Of a stretch of DNA of 32,321 nucleotides, positions 7,100 to 14,966 are shown in pieces. Numbering within the stretch: position 1 is the stretch's first letter; each line of letters starts with the position of its first letter. Source of the stretch: Bacillota bacterium (GTDB taxonomy: Bacteria; Bacillota; Bacilli; Alicyclobacillales; SLC66); contig JAJZCB010000040.1 of NCBI GenBank assembly GCA_021846285.1, positions 1-32,321 of the forward strand. The letters run 5' to 3'. The translations under genes and the position numbers were made by a program. The notes below the pieces were generated by a model. That model was given only the letters and a program-made list of their open reading frames with translations. It did no database searches and was not told where the DNA came from.

Positions 7100-8803
7100 G
7101 TGCGGCAACGGGACAGTTTGGATAGTTTGGAATTTATCGGCATGCTGAGAGCTGGCTTCGAAGAATTGGGCAGACACAAGGATCAGGTGAATGCGTTAAA
7201 CGTGTTTCCCGTGCCAGACGGCGACACCGGCACTAACATGTACCTGTCGTATTCGTCAGGCATGGAGCATATCGGACGTCTCCCTGCGGATGCGGGCCTT
7301 GACAAGTTGATGGCTGCATTTTCGGCTGGTTTGTTGATGGGAGCGCGAGGTAACTCCGGCGTCATCCTGTCGCAACTGTTTCGCGGTTTCCAGTTAGCGT
7401 TTGGCACCGCTCAGCGCGTGGACCCGTTCTTGCTTGCCAGAGCTTTTAAAAGTGGCGTTCAGACTGCCTACAGAGCCGTATCAAGGCCAGTGGAAGGCAC
7501 CATCCTGACTGTGGCCAGAGAGGCGGCCGCGGCGACCGAACTGGCGCTCAAGAGTGCGCGCGTATCGATCGGGTCAGTGTTGGACGCGGCGATCGCAAAG
7601 GCAGAGCAGACTCTTGCGAAAACTCCGGATATGCTGCCAATTCTACGCCAGGCTGGCGTGGTTGACTCGGGCGGCCAGGGATTGGTTTACATCTACCGAG
7701 GGTTCAGGATGAGCCTGAGTGCAGGAGCCGTTGCGTTCCCGAAGTGGGAAAGCGAAGCGGTCGTGTATCCGCCGCTGCCGTACGCCGCGTCGGAATTGCA
7801 CGGAGACGGTGAGTTTGGCTACTGTACCGAATTTATCGTCCGCGCGGTTGAGAAACGCGGTGAAGAAGCGGAACTGGAGGTGCGCGACGCCATGCAGGGG
7901 CACGGCGATTCTCTGCTCGTGGTGGCAGCGGATGACCTCGTCAAAGTCCATATTCATACATTGCATCCGGGTCTGGTTTTGGAGCAAGCGTTAGTCTGCG
8001 GAAGCCTGGTTCAGATCAAGATTGATAATATGACGGAACAACATCATGAACTCGTGCAGGATGCACGAAGGGATCAGTTGGCGGTGGACGGAACGCGCGG
8101 CGCGACGAGTGATCCCGAGCGACTGTCGCATAGTGATACTGGAATCAAGAAATGCGGGCTCATCGCGGTAGTGGCGGGAGATGGGTTGACCGCCATCTTT
8201 CAGGGTCTTGGCGTTGACGAAATTGTACCGGGCGGACAGACCATGAATCCAGCGACTGAAGAGTTGCTTGCGGCCACCGTACGCACAGGCGCTGAGCATG
8301 TATTTTTGCTTCCGAACAACGGCAATGTGATTTTGGCTGCAGAGCAGGCCGCCACGGTGTCAGACGGCCGCGTGAGCGTCATTCCAACGCGTTCGATTGG
8401 CGAGGGCCTCGGGGCAACACTGGCATTTCGGCCTGATGCAGACGCAGCCGTGAATGAACGAGCGATGAGAGATGCGGCTGCCAAAATTATGACGGGCGCC
8501 ATCACGGCCGCCGTACGAGACACAAATGTGGGCGAACATGCGATTGGCGAAGGCGATTTCATGGCGATTCGCGGCGGTGACATCGCCTTTGTCGACATCG
8601 CGCGTTCGGCTGTGCTGCAACGCCTTCTGGAAGATCTGTGCGCCGACGGAGCGGAGATTTGCACAGTGTTTTATGCGCGTGAAGAACTTGTCCAGGAAGC
8701 GACAGACAGCTTTTCCAAACTCTCAGGGTCATATCCTGACGTAGAATTTGAATTGCAGTACGGTGGACAGCCGATCTATGATTTCTTGCTCGCGGCTGAG
8801 TGA
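7100..8803 (+). CDS. fakA: FakA (YloV-like), fatty acid kinase ATP-binding subunit
   Basis: The 567-residue protein has an N-terminal DhaL/Dak-type kinase domain with NVFPVPDGDTGTNMYL (about 34-49; the aspartates bind Mg-ATP) and GARGNSGVILSQL, a middle domain, and a C-terminal DegV-like half. FakA phosphorylates fatty acids carried by FakB proteins, and the acyl-phosphate feeds the PlsX/PlsY route; plsX is about 9 kb downstream. The GTG start (7100) follows AAGGAGG at good spacing. In older annotation it is called a DAK2-domain or dihydroxyacetone-kinase-like protein. No fakB is in the window. The sdaAB-sdaAA genes that often separate it from recG in Bacillus are missing. Confidence 0.92.
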   Translation: MRQRDSLDSLEFIGMLRAGFEELGRHKDQVNALNVFPVPDGDTGTNMYLSYSSGMEHIGRLPADAGLDKLMAAFSAGLLMGARGNSGVILSQLFRGFQLAFGTAQRVDPFLLARAFKSGVQTAYRAVSRPVEGTILTVAREAAAATELALKSARVSIGSVLDAAIAKAEQTLAKTPDMLPILRQAGVVDSGGQGLVYIYRGFRMSLSAGAVAFPKWESEAVVYPPLPYAASELHGDGEFGYCTEFIVRAVEKRGEEAELEVRDAMQGHGDSLLVVAADDLVKVHIHTLHPGLVLEQALVCGSLVQIKIDNMTEQHHELVQDARRDQLAVDGTRGATSDPERLSHSDTGIKKCGLIAVVAGDGLTAIFQGLGVDEIVPGGQTMNPATEELLAATVRTGAEHVFLLPNNGNVILAAEQAATVSDGRVSVIPTRSIGEGLGATLAFRPDADAAVNERAMRDAAAKIMTGAITAAVRDTNVGEHAIGEGDFMAIRGGDIAFVDIARSAVLQRLLEDLCADGAEICTVFYAREELVQEATDSFSKLSGSYPDVEFELQYGGQPIYDFLLAAE

Positions 8804-8816
8804 GGGGTGCCGATCC

Positions 8817-10877
8817 GTGAACGTGCGGGAACCTAACCCGGATCTGTTCGAGATTGATGTGACGAGGATTCCCGGAGTCGGACCCCAGCGGGCCGCGCGT
8901 CTTGCCCGTCTGGGCATCAGCAATGTCGCGGCGTTGCTTTTTTATGCCCCTTTTCGCTACGAGGAGACTGCACACACGGCGGACTCTCTCGCTGGGGAAG
9001 GGCAGATATCTGTAGCCGCGGTCGTATCCGGACCGGTGAGCGTGCGCCTGCGCGGCAAGCGATCAATGGTATACGTACCAGTAAGAGTTGGGGCGCGCGA
9101 ACTGCGCGCCCTGTTTTTCAATCAGCCGTATTTGCGCCATCAGCTCTCTGTGGGCAGGCAGGTTCGCATCACGGGGAGATATGACTCGAAAGCCAACACC
9201 CTGATTGCTTCGCGGTGTGACTTGCGCAAAGATGACCCTATGGATACGGGTCTCCTTCCCGTCTATCGTGTTACTGAAGATCTGCCCGTGAGCGCGTTGC
9301 GCTCCATCGTGGCGTCAGCGCTTCGGGCGTTTGGATCGCAACTGTCGGACGACCTTCCCGCGACGCTTCGTGAACGCTTCAAACTGATTCCGTTGCCCAC
9401 GGCGCTTCACCAACTGCATTTTCCTGCTGACGCAGAGGCGCTCAGGCAGGCGAGGCGACGCGTCGTGTTTGAAGAATTCTTGAAATTTCAGTTGCGCATG
9501 CAGGGTTTTCGCAGATGGCGTCTGAACGTACGGCGGCCCTTGCTTCACGACGATGCGCTGCGTCAGGGGGCGCGCGCATTTGTAGAGCAATTGCCGTTTC
9601 CTTTGACGCGAGACCAGGAGGCGGCGATGAGCGCGGTACTCTCGGATCTCGCGCAAGAACGGCCCATGCACCGACTTCTTCAAGGAGATGTCGGTTGCGG
9701 CAAGACCGCTGTCGCGTTTGCGGCCGCTGCGGCCGTGGCCCGAGCGGGCTGGCAGATTGCCTACATGGCTCCAACCGGCATTCTGGCGGCGCAGCAACTT
9801 GGGGAGGCGCGCAAGTTTCTCAACGTATCGGGTCTGCGCGTGGACGGGTTATTCGGAGGGCAGCCGACCGCGCATCGTCGGACTGTGGCCAGTCAACTCG
9901 CGGACGGAACGCTTGACATGGTCATCGGCACTCATGCTCTGGCTGCGCAAGGATTGCGCTTTGACCGTCTGCGTCTGGTTATTGCCGATGAACAGCATCG
10001 GTTTGGCGTGGGTATCCGTAAAATGTTGCGTGAGAAGGGACGCCAGGTGGATGTACTCCAACTCTCTGCGACGCCTATTCCGCGTACACTCGCTCTCACG
10101 CTGCATGGGGATATCGCTGTAACGACCATCCGAGAGTTGCCGCCGGGTCGCAAGCCTGTACGCACACGGTGGCTTCGACAGAGTGAAGAGGCGGTTGCGC
10201 TCAAACTCGTGCGACAGGAGTTGTCCAAGGGTCACCAGGCCTTCCTGATCGCTCCCCGCATTGACAGTGACCCAGAAGGGATCTGCCTGGAGAGCGTTCA
10301 AGCTCTATATGAGAGAATGACTGAGGAACTCGCTGGCTGGCGCATTGGACTCATACATGGGGCCATGCCTGAAGCAGACCGTGATCAGACCATGCAGTCG
10401 TTTGCCGAGGGGAAGATCCATGTCCTTGTGGCCACCACCATCGTGGAGGTTGGAGTGAGTGTGCCTAAGGCGAGCGTGATGGTGGTGTATGGCGCTGACC
10501 GTTTTGGACTGGCGACACTGCACCAGTTGCGCGGACGCATAGGGCGAGGCGCTGCAGCGGCAGAGTGCGTCCTGCTGGCTGATCCGACCACTGATGCGGC
10601 CGCCGCCCGTCTGCGCACAATGACTGAAACGCATGACGGTTTCCTGATTGCTCAACGCGATCTGATGATGCGGGGCCCCGGAGAGGTCCTGGGCGAACGA
10701 CAGAGTGGATTGCCCGAATTTGCAGTTGGCGATCCGATCCGGGATTTTAAGATTATGGAGGTTGCGCGCGACGTCGCCCGGGAACTGTTGGATGGGGATG
10801 ACTTCTGGTTGTTGCCGGAATATGGTCGTTTGCGCGCCATCGTGCTGTCTGAATACGACGTCCATTCGGATTCGTGA
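8817..10877 (+). CDS. recG: RecG, ATP-dependent DNA branch-migration helicase
   Basis: RecG remodels stalled replication forks and Holliday junctions. The 686-residue product has an N-terminal wedge/OB region (about 15-240) followed by two helicase domains: Walker A GDVGCGKT (290-297), Walker B DEQH (391-394), LSATPIPRTLAL, TTIVEVGVSVPKASVMVV and LHQLRGRIGRG. GTG 8817 is chosen over the in-frame ATG at 8748: the latter would run deep into fakA, while GTG 8817 has GAGGGGT at 8802-8808 and gives a length close to Bacillus RecG. It begins 13 nt after the fakA stop, so the two are likely co-transcribed. Confidence 0.96.
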   Translation: MNVREPNPDLFEIDVTRIPGVGPQRAARLARLGISNVAALLFYAPFRYEETAHTADSLAGEGQISVAAVVSGPVSVRLRGKRSMVYVPVRVGARELRALFFNQPYLRHQLSVGRQVRITGRYDSKANTLIASRCDLRKDDPMDTGLLPVYRVTEDLPVSALRSIVASALRAFGSQLSDDLPATLRERFKLIPLPTALHQLHFPADAEALRQARRRVVFEEFLKFQLRMQGFRRWRLNVRRPLLHDDALRQGARAFVEQLPFPLTRDQEAAMSAVLSDLAQERPMHRLLQGDVGCGKTAVAFAAAAAVARAGWQIAYMAPTGILAAQQLGEARKFLNVSGLRVDGLFGGQPTAHRRTVASQLADGTLDMVIGTHALAAQGLRFDRLRLVIADEQHRFGVGIRKMLREKGRQVDVLQLSATPIPRTLALTLHGDIAVTTIRELPPGRKPVRTRWLRQSEEAVALKLVRQELSKGHQAFLIAPRIDSDPEGICLESVQALYERMTEELAGWRIGLIHGAMPEADRDQTMQSFAEGKIHVLVATTIVEVGVSVPKASVMVVYGADRFGLATLHQLRGRIGRGAAAAECVLLADPTTDAAAARLRTMTETHDGFLIAQRDLMMRGPGEVLGERQSGLPEFAVGDPIRDFKIMEVARDVARELLDGDDFWLLPEYGRLRAIVLSEYDVHSDS

Positions 10878-10916
10878 TCACGGCGACGAGTTTCTAAATG
10901 CAATAACGATTCTGAT

Positions 10917-10945
10917 GCATGATAAAAAGACTTGGGGACACACTA
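10917..10945 (+). promoter_or_regulatory. Candidate sigma-G promoter of the SASP gene
   Basis: GCATG (10917-10921) fits the sigma-G -35 form G-M-A-T-R. CACACTA (10939-10945), 17 bp downstream, matches the -10 form CATNMTA at 6 of 7 positions. The start would be about 20 nt before the SASP ATG. Alpha/beta SASP genes are classic sigma-G targets, so position and sequence agree. Confidence 0.55.
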
Positions 10946-10970
10946 ATTCCAACAATGGGAGGTGAATCAA

Positions 10971-11192
10971 ATGGCTGCAGGACAACGTTCTAACACCCAT
11001 GTGGTACGCGGTGTCAGCAAGGCAATGGATCAGTTCAAGTATGAAGTCGCACAGGAACTGGGCATCCAACCGCCGGCTGACGGTTACTGGGGCACCATGA
11101 CCACCCGTGACACAGGCACGATTGGCGGTCATATGACCAGGAAGCTCGTGGCCATGGCAGAACAACAGTTGGCAGGTCATCAATCTTTTTAA
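10971..11192 (+). CDS. Alpha/beta-type small acid-soluble spore protein
   Basis: The 73-residue DNA-binding spore protein has the family hallmarks: MDQFKYEVAQELGIQ, which contains the cleavage region for the germination protease GPR, then DGYWGTMTTRDTGTIGGHMTRKLVAMAEQQL. SASPs coat and protect DNA in the dormant spore and supply amino acids on germination. A GTG nine bases upstream is in frame, but ATG 10971 is used because GGGAGGTGA precedes it. It is a single-gene unit: a sigma-G-like promoter lies upstream and a terminator downstream. I cannot say which ssp paralogue it is. Confidence 0.93.
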   Translation: MAAGQRSNTHVVRGVSKAMDQFKYEVAQELGIQPPADGYWGTMTTRDTGTIGGHMTRKLVAMAEQQLAGHQSF

Positions 11193-11224
11193 GGATTTGT
11201 TCTGAACGTGTTGAGCGCAGCAGG

Positions 11225-11263
11225 GCCGGTTGACGAGACGTGCCGTATTCGTCGCCGGCTTTT
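11225..11263 (+). terminator. Intrinsic terminator of the SASP gene
   Basis: GCCGG (11225-11229) pairs with CCGGC (11255-11259), and GACGA (11232-11236) with TCGTC (11249-11253), with a small internal loop and a 12-nt apical loop, followed by TTTT. It starts 32 nt after the SASP stop. Confidence 0.65.
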
Positions 11264-11315
11264 CATGTTGCTCGGGGGATCGGGGGGTGATGCACGAGTG
11301 AAATCGACGTCGCTA

Positions 11316-11324
11316 TGGTACAAT
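11316..11324 (+). promoter_or_regulatory. Extended -10 promoter element of psd
   Basis: TGG followed by TACAAT (11319-11324) is an extended -10 one base off consensus. There is no good -35. Transcription would start near 11331, after the in-frame ATG at 11323, so psd should start at ATG 11365. Confidence 0.5.
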
Positions 11325-11364
11325 GTCCGAAGCAATGGTTTTCGTGTGGGAGAGAAGTTTTCGC

Positions 11365-12207
11365 ATGAAGCGACTTTATCCGGGGCGAGTGGTGCTCAGT
11401 CTCCTCCCCAAACGGCTCCTGACTCAAACGGCTGGACACTTTCTGAGGAGTCCTGCGAGTAAGGCTTTGATCCCAGTCTTCATGCGCGTCTATGGCATCG
11501 CCGAAAGTCAGGCGGACAGACCGTGGCGGGCTTACGGTTCTCTAGCGGAGTTTTTTGCGCGCAAACTGCCTCCAGGAAGTCGCAACTTCTCTGTGCAAGA
11601 CGGGGACATCGTGGCTCCGGCCGACGGCGTCATTGTCGAACTTGGTCGTGTGGAAGCTGGACGCGCTGTACAAATCAAAGGGATATCCTACTCCATGGCC
11701 GCGCTGTTGGCAGACGCTGACGCGAGTCTGTTTGAACATGGAACGCATGTGGTCATTTACCTCAGTCCGCGCAACTATCACAGGATTCATGCCCCAATCG
11801 CCGCAATCATCCGACGGATCACTCATGTGCCTGGAACTCTGTATCCTGTAAACAGGCTTGGGTCGACGCAAATTCCCGGTCTTTATACGAAAAATGAACG
11901 CACTATATCGTGGTTCTCGCGTGATGACGGAACGTTTGCACTTGTAAAAATTGGTTCGACATTCGTCGGAAGTGTGAAACTCGCTTCCCGTCTGCAATGT
12001 CAGACTGTAAATCATAGGGCGCACGGCGAGGCGCAGATGATCTTGCCGCGAGAAGTTGCTGTGGCGCAGGGGGAAGAGTTGGCCTGGTTTGAGTTTGGGA
12101 GTACCGTAGTCCTGATCTTTCGCGAGGGTCAAGCGGAGTTGGCTGTCGCCAAGGGGGATATCGTTCAGGCGCTGCAACCGATCGGCAAATGGCTGGGGCG
12201 TCAGTGA
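11365..12207 (+). CDS. psd: Phosphatidylserine decarboxylase proenzyme
   Basis: Membrane enzyme that turns phosphatidylserine into phosphatidylethanolamine. It cleaves itself at a G-S bond, and the new N-terminal Ser becomes the pyruvoyl group. In this 280-residue form the site is FGST with S246, and the self-cleavage triad partners are D87 (PADGVI) and H142 (YHRIHAP). YLSPRNYHRIHAP and WFEFGSTVVLIF align well with Bacillus Psd. An upstream in-frame ATG (11323) lies inside the -10 element; ATG 11365 has GGGAGAGAAG before it. No pssA is nearby (in Bacillus it is next to psd). LGST at 166-169 and IGST at 197-200 look similar but are in the wrong place for the processing site. Confidence 0.93.
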   Translation: MKRLYPGRVVLSLLPKRLLTQTAGHFLRSPASKALIPVFMRVYGIAESQADRPWRAYGSLAEFFARKLPPGSRNFSVQDGDIVAPADGVIVELGRVEAGRAVQIKGISYSMAALLADADASLFEHGTHVVIYLSPRNYHRIHAPIAAIIRRITHVPGTLYPVNRLGSTQIPGLYTKNERTISWFSRDDGTFALVKIGSTFVGSVKLASRLQCQTVNHRAHGEAQMILPREVAVAQGEELAWFEFGSTVVLIFREGQAELAVAKGDIVQALQPIGKWLGRQ

Positions 12208-12357
12208 AAGTTTCACAGCCGCCATGTTCTGACGCGAACAAGCCCGCGCACGGCGCACCGCTCGCGGGCAGATCGGGAACAGTTCCCTGGGTTTCCGGGT
12301 TAGCCTCTCCTGTGGCGGAAGCGGCGTCTTGATTGACCTGGATACTCATGTTTCGAT
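12208..12357. other. Intergenic stretch with two GC-rich hairpins, no gene seen
   Basis: GCCCGCG (12242-12248) pairs with CGCGGGC (12263-12269), and GGGAAC (12275-12280) with GTTCCC (12282-12287). Neither has a U tract. They lie between the convergent psd and YjcZ-like genes and may act as termination or stability structures. A - strand frame with ATG at 12347 has no ribosome-binding site and runs antisense into psd. Confidence 0.4.
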
Positions 12358-12382
12358 GGTGATTGGCAGACGCCAATCATGC
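12358..12382 (-). repeat. Dispersed 25-bp palindromic repeat, copy 1
   Basis: On the - strand the core is TGATTGGC-GTCT-GCCAATCA, 8-bp arms around a 4-nt loop. It starts exactly 4 nt after the stop codon of the YjcZ-like gene at 12387. A second copy, 24/25 identical, is at 30911-30935 on the + strand, 4 nt after the rimM stop. Confidence 0.85.
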
Positions 12383-12386
12383 GTGT

Positions 12387-12506
12387 CTAGTAGGCGCCGC
12401 CGGCCGCCGCCGCACCGCCGTATACGCCGGGAACGAGCAGGAAGAACAGAACGAAGATGATCAGGAACACGACCGCCCAACGTGTATATCCGCCAAATGT
12501 GCCCAT
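12387..12506 (-). CDS. YjcZ-like small hydrophobic spore peptide, paralogue 1
   Basis: 39 residues on the - strand, starting MGTFGGYTRWAVVFLIIF, with one hydrophobic helix (about 11-25) and a Gly/Ala-rich end (PGVYGGAAAAGGAY). This is the pattern of the YjcZ family of tiny sporulation membrane proteins. GGGAGGG precedes the ATG by 8 nt. It shares 23 identical residues with the neighbour at 12558-12677; 12 of those 23 codons differ, all synonymously, so both are translated and under selection. The two lie 51 nt apart in one orientation and are probably co-transcribed. The molecular role of the family is unknown. Confidence 0.78.
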   Translation of the reverse strand: MGTFGGYTRWAVVFLIIFVLFFLLVPGVYGGAAAAGGAY

Positions 12507-12557
12507 GTGACTAGCCCTCCCAACAGGTAGTTTTTATTGTTGCCCGACCGCCGGGTA

Positions 12558-12677
12558 CTAGTAGACGGGCACTGTGGTGCACTGCGTCGTGTACACGGGG
12601 ATGAGCAGGAAGAAGAGAACAAAGATGATGAGAAATACGACCGCCCATCTGGTGTAACCTCCAAACGTTCCTTCCAT
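12558..12677 (-). CDS. YjcZ-like small hydrophobic spore peptide, paralogue 2
   Basis: 39 residues on the - strand, starting MEGTFGGYTRWAVVFLI, with the same single hydrophobic helix as paralogue 1 but a different end (IPVYTTQCTTVPVY). That end has Thr and one Cys instead of Gly/Ala, so the two copies have diverged outside the core. A strong ribosome-binding site (AAGGAGGT) lies 9 nt before the ATG. It is the first gene of the pair; upstream on this strand are an intrinsic terminator and a structured region (12765-12963). I see no clear spore-sigma promoter between terminator and gene. A membrane role in the spore is inferred from family resemblance only. Confidence 0.78.
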   Translation of the reverse strand: MEGTFGGYTRWAVVFLIIFVLFFLLIPVYTTQCTTVPVY

Positions 12678-12764
12678 CGCTCTGAGACCTCCTTATGACT
12701 GTCGTGCTACATCACTATTGCATGTTGAAGAGGGTCTGTGCGAAAGGGACAGCAGCCCGGGTCC

Positions 12765-12803
12765 ACAAAAAAGAAATCCCCCTCGCCCGGGTACGCGAGG
12801 GGG
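12765..12803 (-). terminator. Strong intrinsic terminator on the - strand without a gene before it
   Basis: A perfect 9-bp GC-rich stem, CCCCCTCGC (12778-12786) and GCGAGGGGG (12795-12803), has an 8-nt loop and on the - strand is followed by ATTTCTTTTTTG. It is oriented to stop transcription running towards the YjcZ-like pair. No - strand ORF I trust ends here, so it closes either a leader (attenuator) or a small RNA. Confidence 0.75.
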
Positions 12804-12812
12804 TTCTGCCTT

Positions 12813-12963
12813 GTGCGGCATATGTATGACTCCGCACGCGGCTACTGGGAGAGGAGAAACCGGAAGAGAGTGCACAGGGCAACTCTCTCTCTGGTTGCCT
12901 ATGCGACGTTGCCGTCGCTAAATGACATTCTGGCCAGAAGACGGCGAACGTATACATGGCAAC
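12813..12963 (-). other. Structured region upstream of the terminator; possible leader or small RNA
   Basis: Three stems: GTGCGG/CCGCAC (12813-12818, 12832-12837), GGCAAC/GTTGCC (12878-12883, 12894-12899) and GCGAC/GTCGC (12903-12907, 12914-12918). The hexamer pair GGCAAC/GTTGCC occurs four times (12878, 12894, 12908, 12958), which allows exclusive alternative pairings. No ORF is supported here. I checked by eye for common riboswitch and T-box motifs and found none. Strand is inferred from the terminator. Confidence 0.4.
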
Positions 12964-12978
12964 GGCGCTTCCCCGGAT

Positions 12979-13008
12979 TTGTGATGGGGAAATCGCCTGT
13001 GGTAAAGT
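12979..13008 (+). promoter_or_regulatory. Candidate sigma-A promoter of rsmD-coaD
   Basis: TTGTGA (12979-12984), an 18-bp spacer and TAAAGT (13003-13008) preceded by TGG (extended -10). Each hexamer matches consensus at 4 of 6. The start would be about 15 nt before the rsmD ATG. Confidence 0.5.
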
Positions 13009-13029
13009 AAGGAATGAGAGGGTGGAGCG

Positions 13030-13584
13030 ATGCGGGTCATTGCCGGTGAGTTTAAGGGCCGTTCCCTGTTGGCTCCAAAAGGGCAGTCGACAAGACCGAC
13101 TGCCGATCGGGTCCGAGAAGCCATATTTTCTATGCTTGGCGCCTACTTCGACGGAGGAACATGTCTAGATCTGTTTGCCGGTTCCGGTGCGCTTGGCATT
13201 GAGGCGATCAGCCGGGGCGTCAGACTTGCCGTCTTTGTAGATCGAGCGAGCGCGGGCACCGTGCAGGATAACCTGCGCAGTCTGGGCGCGCAGACGCGGG
13301 CGCGGGTATTGTCACTGCCCCATCACGCCGCGCTTTCGCGGCTTCGCCGGGAAGGCGCGCAGTTTGATCTTGTGTTTCTCGATCCACCGTATCGCTTGGG
13401 GTTATTGCCGCAGACTCTGGCCGCTCTGGTAGAGATGAAATTGCTGTGTGCGGGAGCTGCCGTGGTGACGGAAATGGACGCCAAGACTCCCGTTCCCGAA
13501 CAGCCAGCGCTGGATTTGAAGAGGATTGCTGTATACGGCTCCGTCAAAGTGGCGATTTATACATTTGATCCGCAGACAGAGTGA
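13030..13584 (+). CDS. rsmD: RsmD, 16S rRNA m2G966 methyltransferase
   Basis: SAM-dependent enzyme that methylates G966 of 16S rRNA in the assembled 30S subunit. The 184-residue product begins MRVIAGEFKGRSLLAPKG, the family start, followed by RPTADRVREAIFSML, the SAM site DLFAGSGALGIEA, and the catalytic DPPY motif in DLVFLDPPY. ATG 13030 follows a GAGGGTGGAG ribosome-binding site. The next gene is coaD, the usual rsmD-coaD pair (ylbH-coaD in Bacillus). Confidence 0.95.
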   Translation: MRVIAGEFKGRSLLAPKGQSTRPTADRVREAIFSMLGAYFDGGTCLDLFAGSGALGIEAISRGVRLAVFVDRASAGTVQDNLRSLGAQTRARVLSLPHHAALSRLRREGAQFDLVFLDPPYRLGLLPQTLAALVEMKLLCAGAAVVTEMDAKTPVPEQPALDLKRIAVYGSVKVAIYTFDPQTE

Positions 13585-13633
13585 CAACTGATGCAGCCTT
13601 TGACATACGTCGGCAGTGTGGAGCGTGTTATTT

Positions 13634-14110
13634 ATGAGAAGCGCGGTGTACGGTGGGAGCTTTGATCCGATCACAAATGGGCATGTCGATATCGTCAAAC
13701 GGGCGGCCAAGATGTTCGACACGGTAGTGATCGCGGTGCTTGTCAATGTTAAAAAGGCGCCACTCTTTAGCGTGGAGGAACGCATGCGGCTCATTGCCCA
13801 GGCGGTTCACAATCTCTCGAACGTCACTGTGGACTACTTCCCAGGTTTATTGGTCGATTATATGAAGCTGCGACAGGCCCAGGTAATCATTCGTGGGCTG
13901 AGAGCCGTCAGTGACTTCGAGAGTGAACTGCAACTTGCGTCGATGAACAGGGAACTGCATCCGGAAGCCGAGACGATCTTTATCCCAACGCATCACGAAT
14001 TCTCCTATTTGAGCTCGAGCATGATCAAGGAGATTGCGAGCTACGGGGGCAGTGTAGACCGGTTTGTGCCAGAACACGTCAGAGCAGCCTTACAGGACAA
14101 ATACAAATAG
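13634..14110 (+). CDS. coaD: CoaD, phosphopantetheine adenylyltransferase
   Basis: Fourth enzyme of coenzyme A synthesis; it joins ATP and 4'-phosphopantetheine to give dephospho-CoA. The 158-residue product starts MRSAVYGGSFDPITNGH, which contains the T/H-x-G-H nucleotidyltransferase motif, and has IIRGLRAVSDFESELQLASMN and the C-terminal YLSSSMIKEIASYGG, all standard for bacterial CoaD. ATG 13634 is the family start; the frame opens 18 bases earlier but adds nothing conserved. It lies 49 nt after rsmD. CoA supplies the phosphopantetheine arm of the ACP encoded at 20398. Confidence 0.97.
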   Translation: MRSAVYGGSFDPITNGHVDIVKRAAKMFDTVVIAVLVNVKKAPLFSVEERMRLIAQAVHNLSNVTVDYFPGLLVDYMKLRQAQVIIRGLRAVSDFESELQLASMNRELHPEAETIFIPTHHEFSYLSSSMIKEIASYGGSVDRFVPEHVRAALQDKYK

Positions 14111-14180
14111 ACACCCATTCCTGAGTTTTGCGCCGCCAACAACTGGGATGAAGAAGCGTCTGCGACGAGGAGGGAGCCGC

Positions 14181-14966
14181 ATGCAAAAACATTCCTCGGT
14201 CGGCCTCGCTTTAGGCAGTGGAGGTACGAGGGGATTCGCCCACATCGGTGTGTTGCAAGTCCTCCAGGAAGCCCGTATCGACGTGACCGCCGTCGCGGGA
14301 TCGAGCATTGGCGGTCTGATCGGAGCCGTCTATGCCACGGGGGCGCCAGTTGACCGTATGGAACAATTGGCCGTCAATCTGCCGTTGTCTCGCTGGGTCG
14401 ATGTCACGGTTCCGAGACTGGGTCTGATCGCGGGCGAACGGTTCCATCGACTGGTTAAGCTGCTCACCAAGGGAGCGGATTTTTCCGACGCCCGTGTTCC
14501 ATTGGCTATCGTGGCGACTGATCTCGAACTCGGCGAGCGGGTCGTATTTACAAGCGGCCCCATACACGAAGCAGTACGCGCAAGCATAGCTATCCCCGGG
14601 ATCTTCGTGCCCCATCGAATCGATGGTCGTATGTTGGTAGACGGCGGCGTAATCGATCGGGTGCCGATCCAGGCTGTCCGGGATCTGGGGGCCGATTTTG
14701 TAGTGGCTGTCGATGTGGGTTTGTTTGAACGTTTGCCGCCCGTGAAGCACATATGGGACGTCATCGTACAATCCATTGACATCATGGAACGGGAGGTTTT
14801 CCGCTATCGCATTCTGGACGCAGACTTTGTCGTTCGCCCCCAGTTGGATCTCATGAGTTCAACGGCGTTTTCCGGTGTGGACAAGGCAATCGAAGCAGGG
14901 CGGCTGGCCATGCGTGAAGCGCTCCCGAGACTGCTTGAGGCGCTTGAACAGCGAGGAGGAACATAG
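14181..14966 (+). CDS. ylbK: Patatin-like phospholipase family protein (YlbK-like)
   Basis: The 261-residue hydrolase has the patatin plan: oxyanion loop GSGGTRGFAHIGVL (12-25), nucleophile elbow GSSIG with S42, and the dyad Asp in VDGGVIDRVP (D154). Bacterial relatives (YlbK, RssA) are predicted acyl-hydrolases; the substrate is unknown. The open frame begins at 14064 inside coaD, but ATG 14181 is chosen because GAGGAGGGAG precedes it and the protein then starts just before the oxyanion loop. It stands next to the YlbL protease gene, as ylbK does in Bacillus, with ylbJ missing between coaD and it. Confidence 0.9.
   Translation: MQKHSSVGLALGSGGTRGFAHIGVLQVLQEARIDVTAVAGSSIGGLIGAVYATGAPVDRMEQLAVNLPLSRWVDVTVPRLGLIAGERFHRLVKLLTKGADFSDARVPLAIVATDLELGERVVFTSGPIHEAVRASIAIPGIFVPHRIDGRMLVDGGVIDRVPIQAVRDLGADFVVAVDVGLFERLPPVKHIWDVIVQSIDIMEREVFRYRILDADFVVRPQLDLMSSTAFSGVDKAIEAGRLAMREALPRLLEALEQRGGT

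Noticed and set aside
11903-12376. 157-codon - strand frame antisense to the end of psd
   Set aside because: No ribosome-binding site before its possible starts, most of it mirrors psd, and the composition is not protein-like.
12715-12957. 80-codon - strand frame through the GC-rich hairpin
   Set aside because: It reads through a strong terminator and overlaps structured DNA; no conserved features.
10878-13029. Spore/lipid interval as a genomic island
   Set aside because: No integrase, transposase, tRNA target or flanking repeats, and no marked change of base composition by eye.
13600-13605. Perfect TTGACA before coaD
   Set aside because: No -10 at usable spacing before the coaD ATG at 13634.
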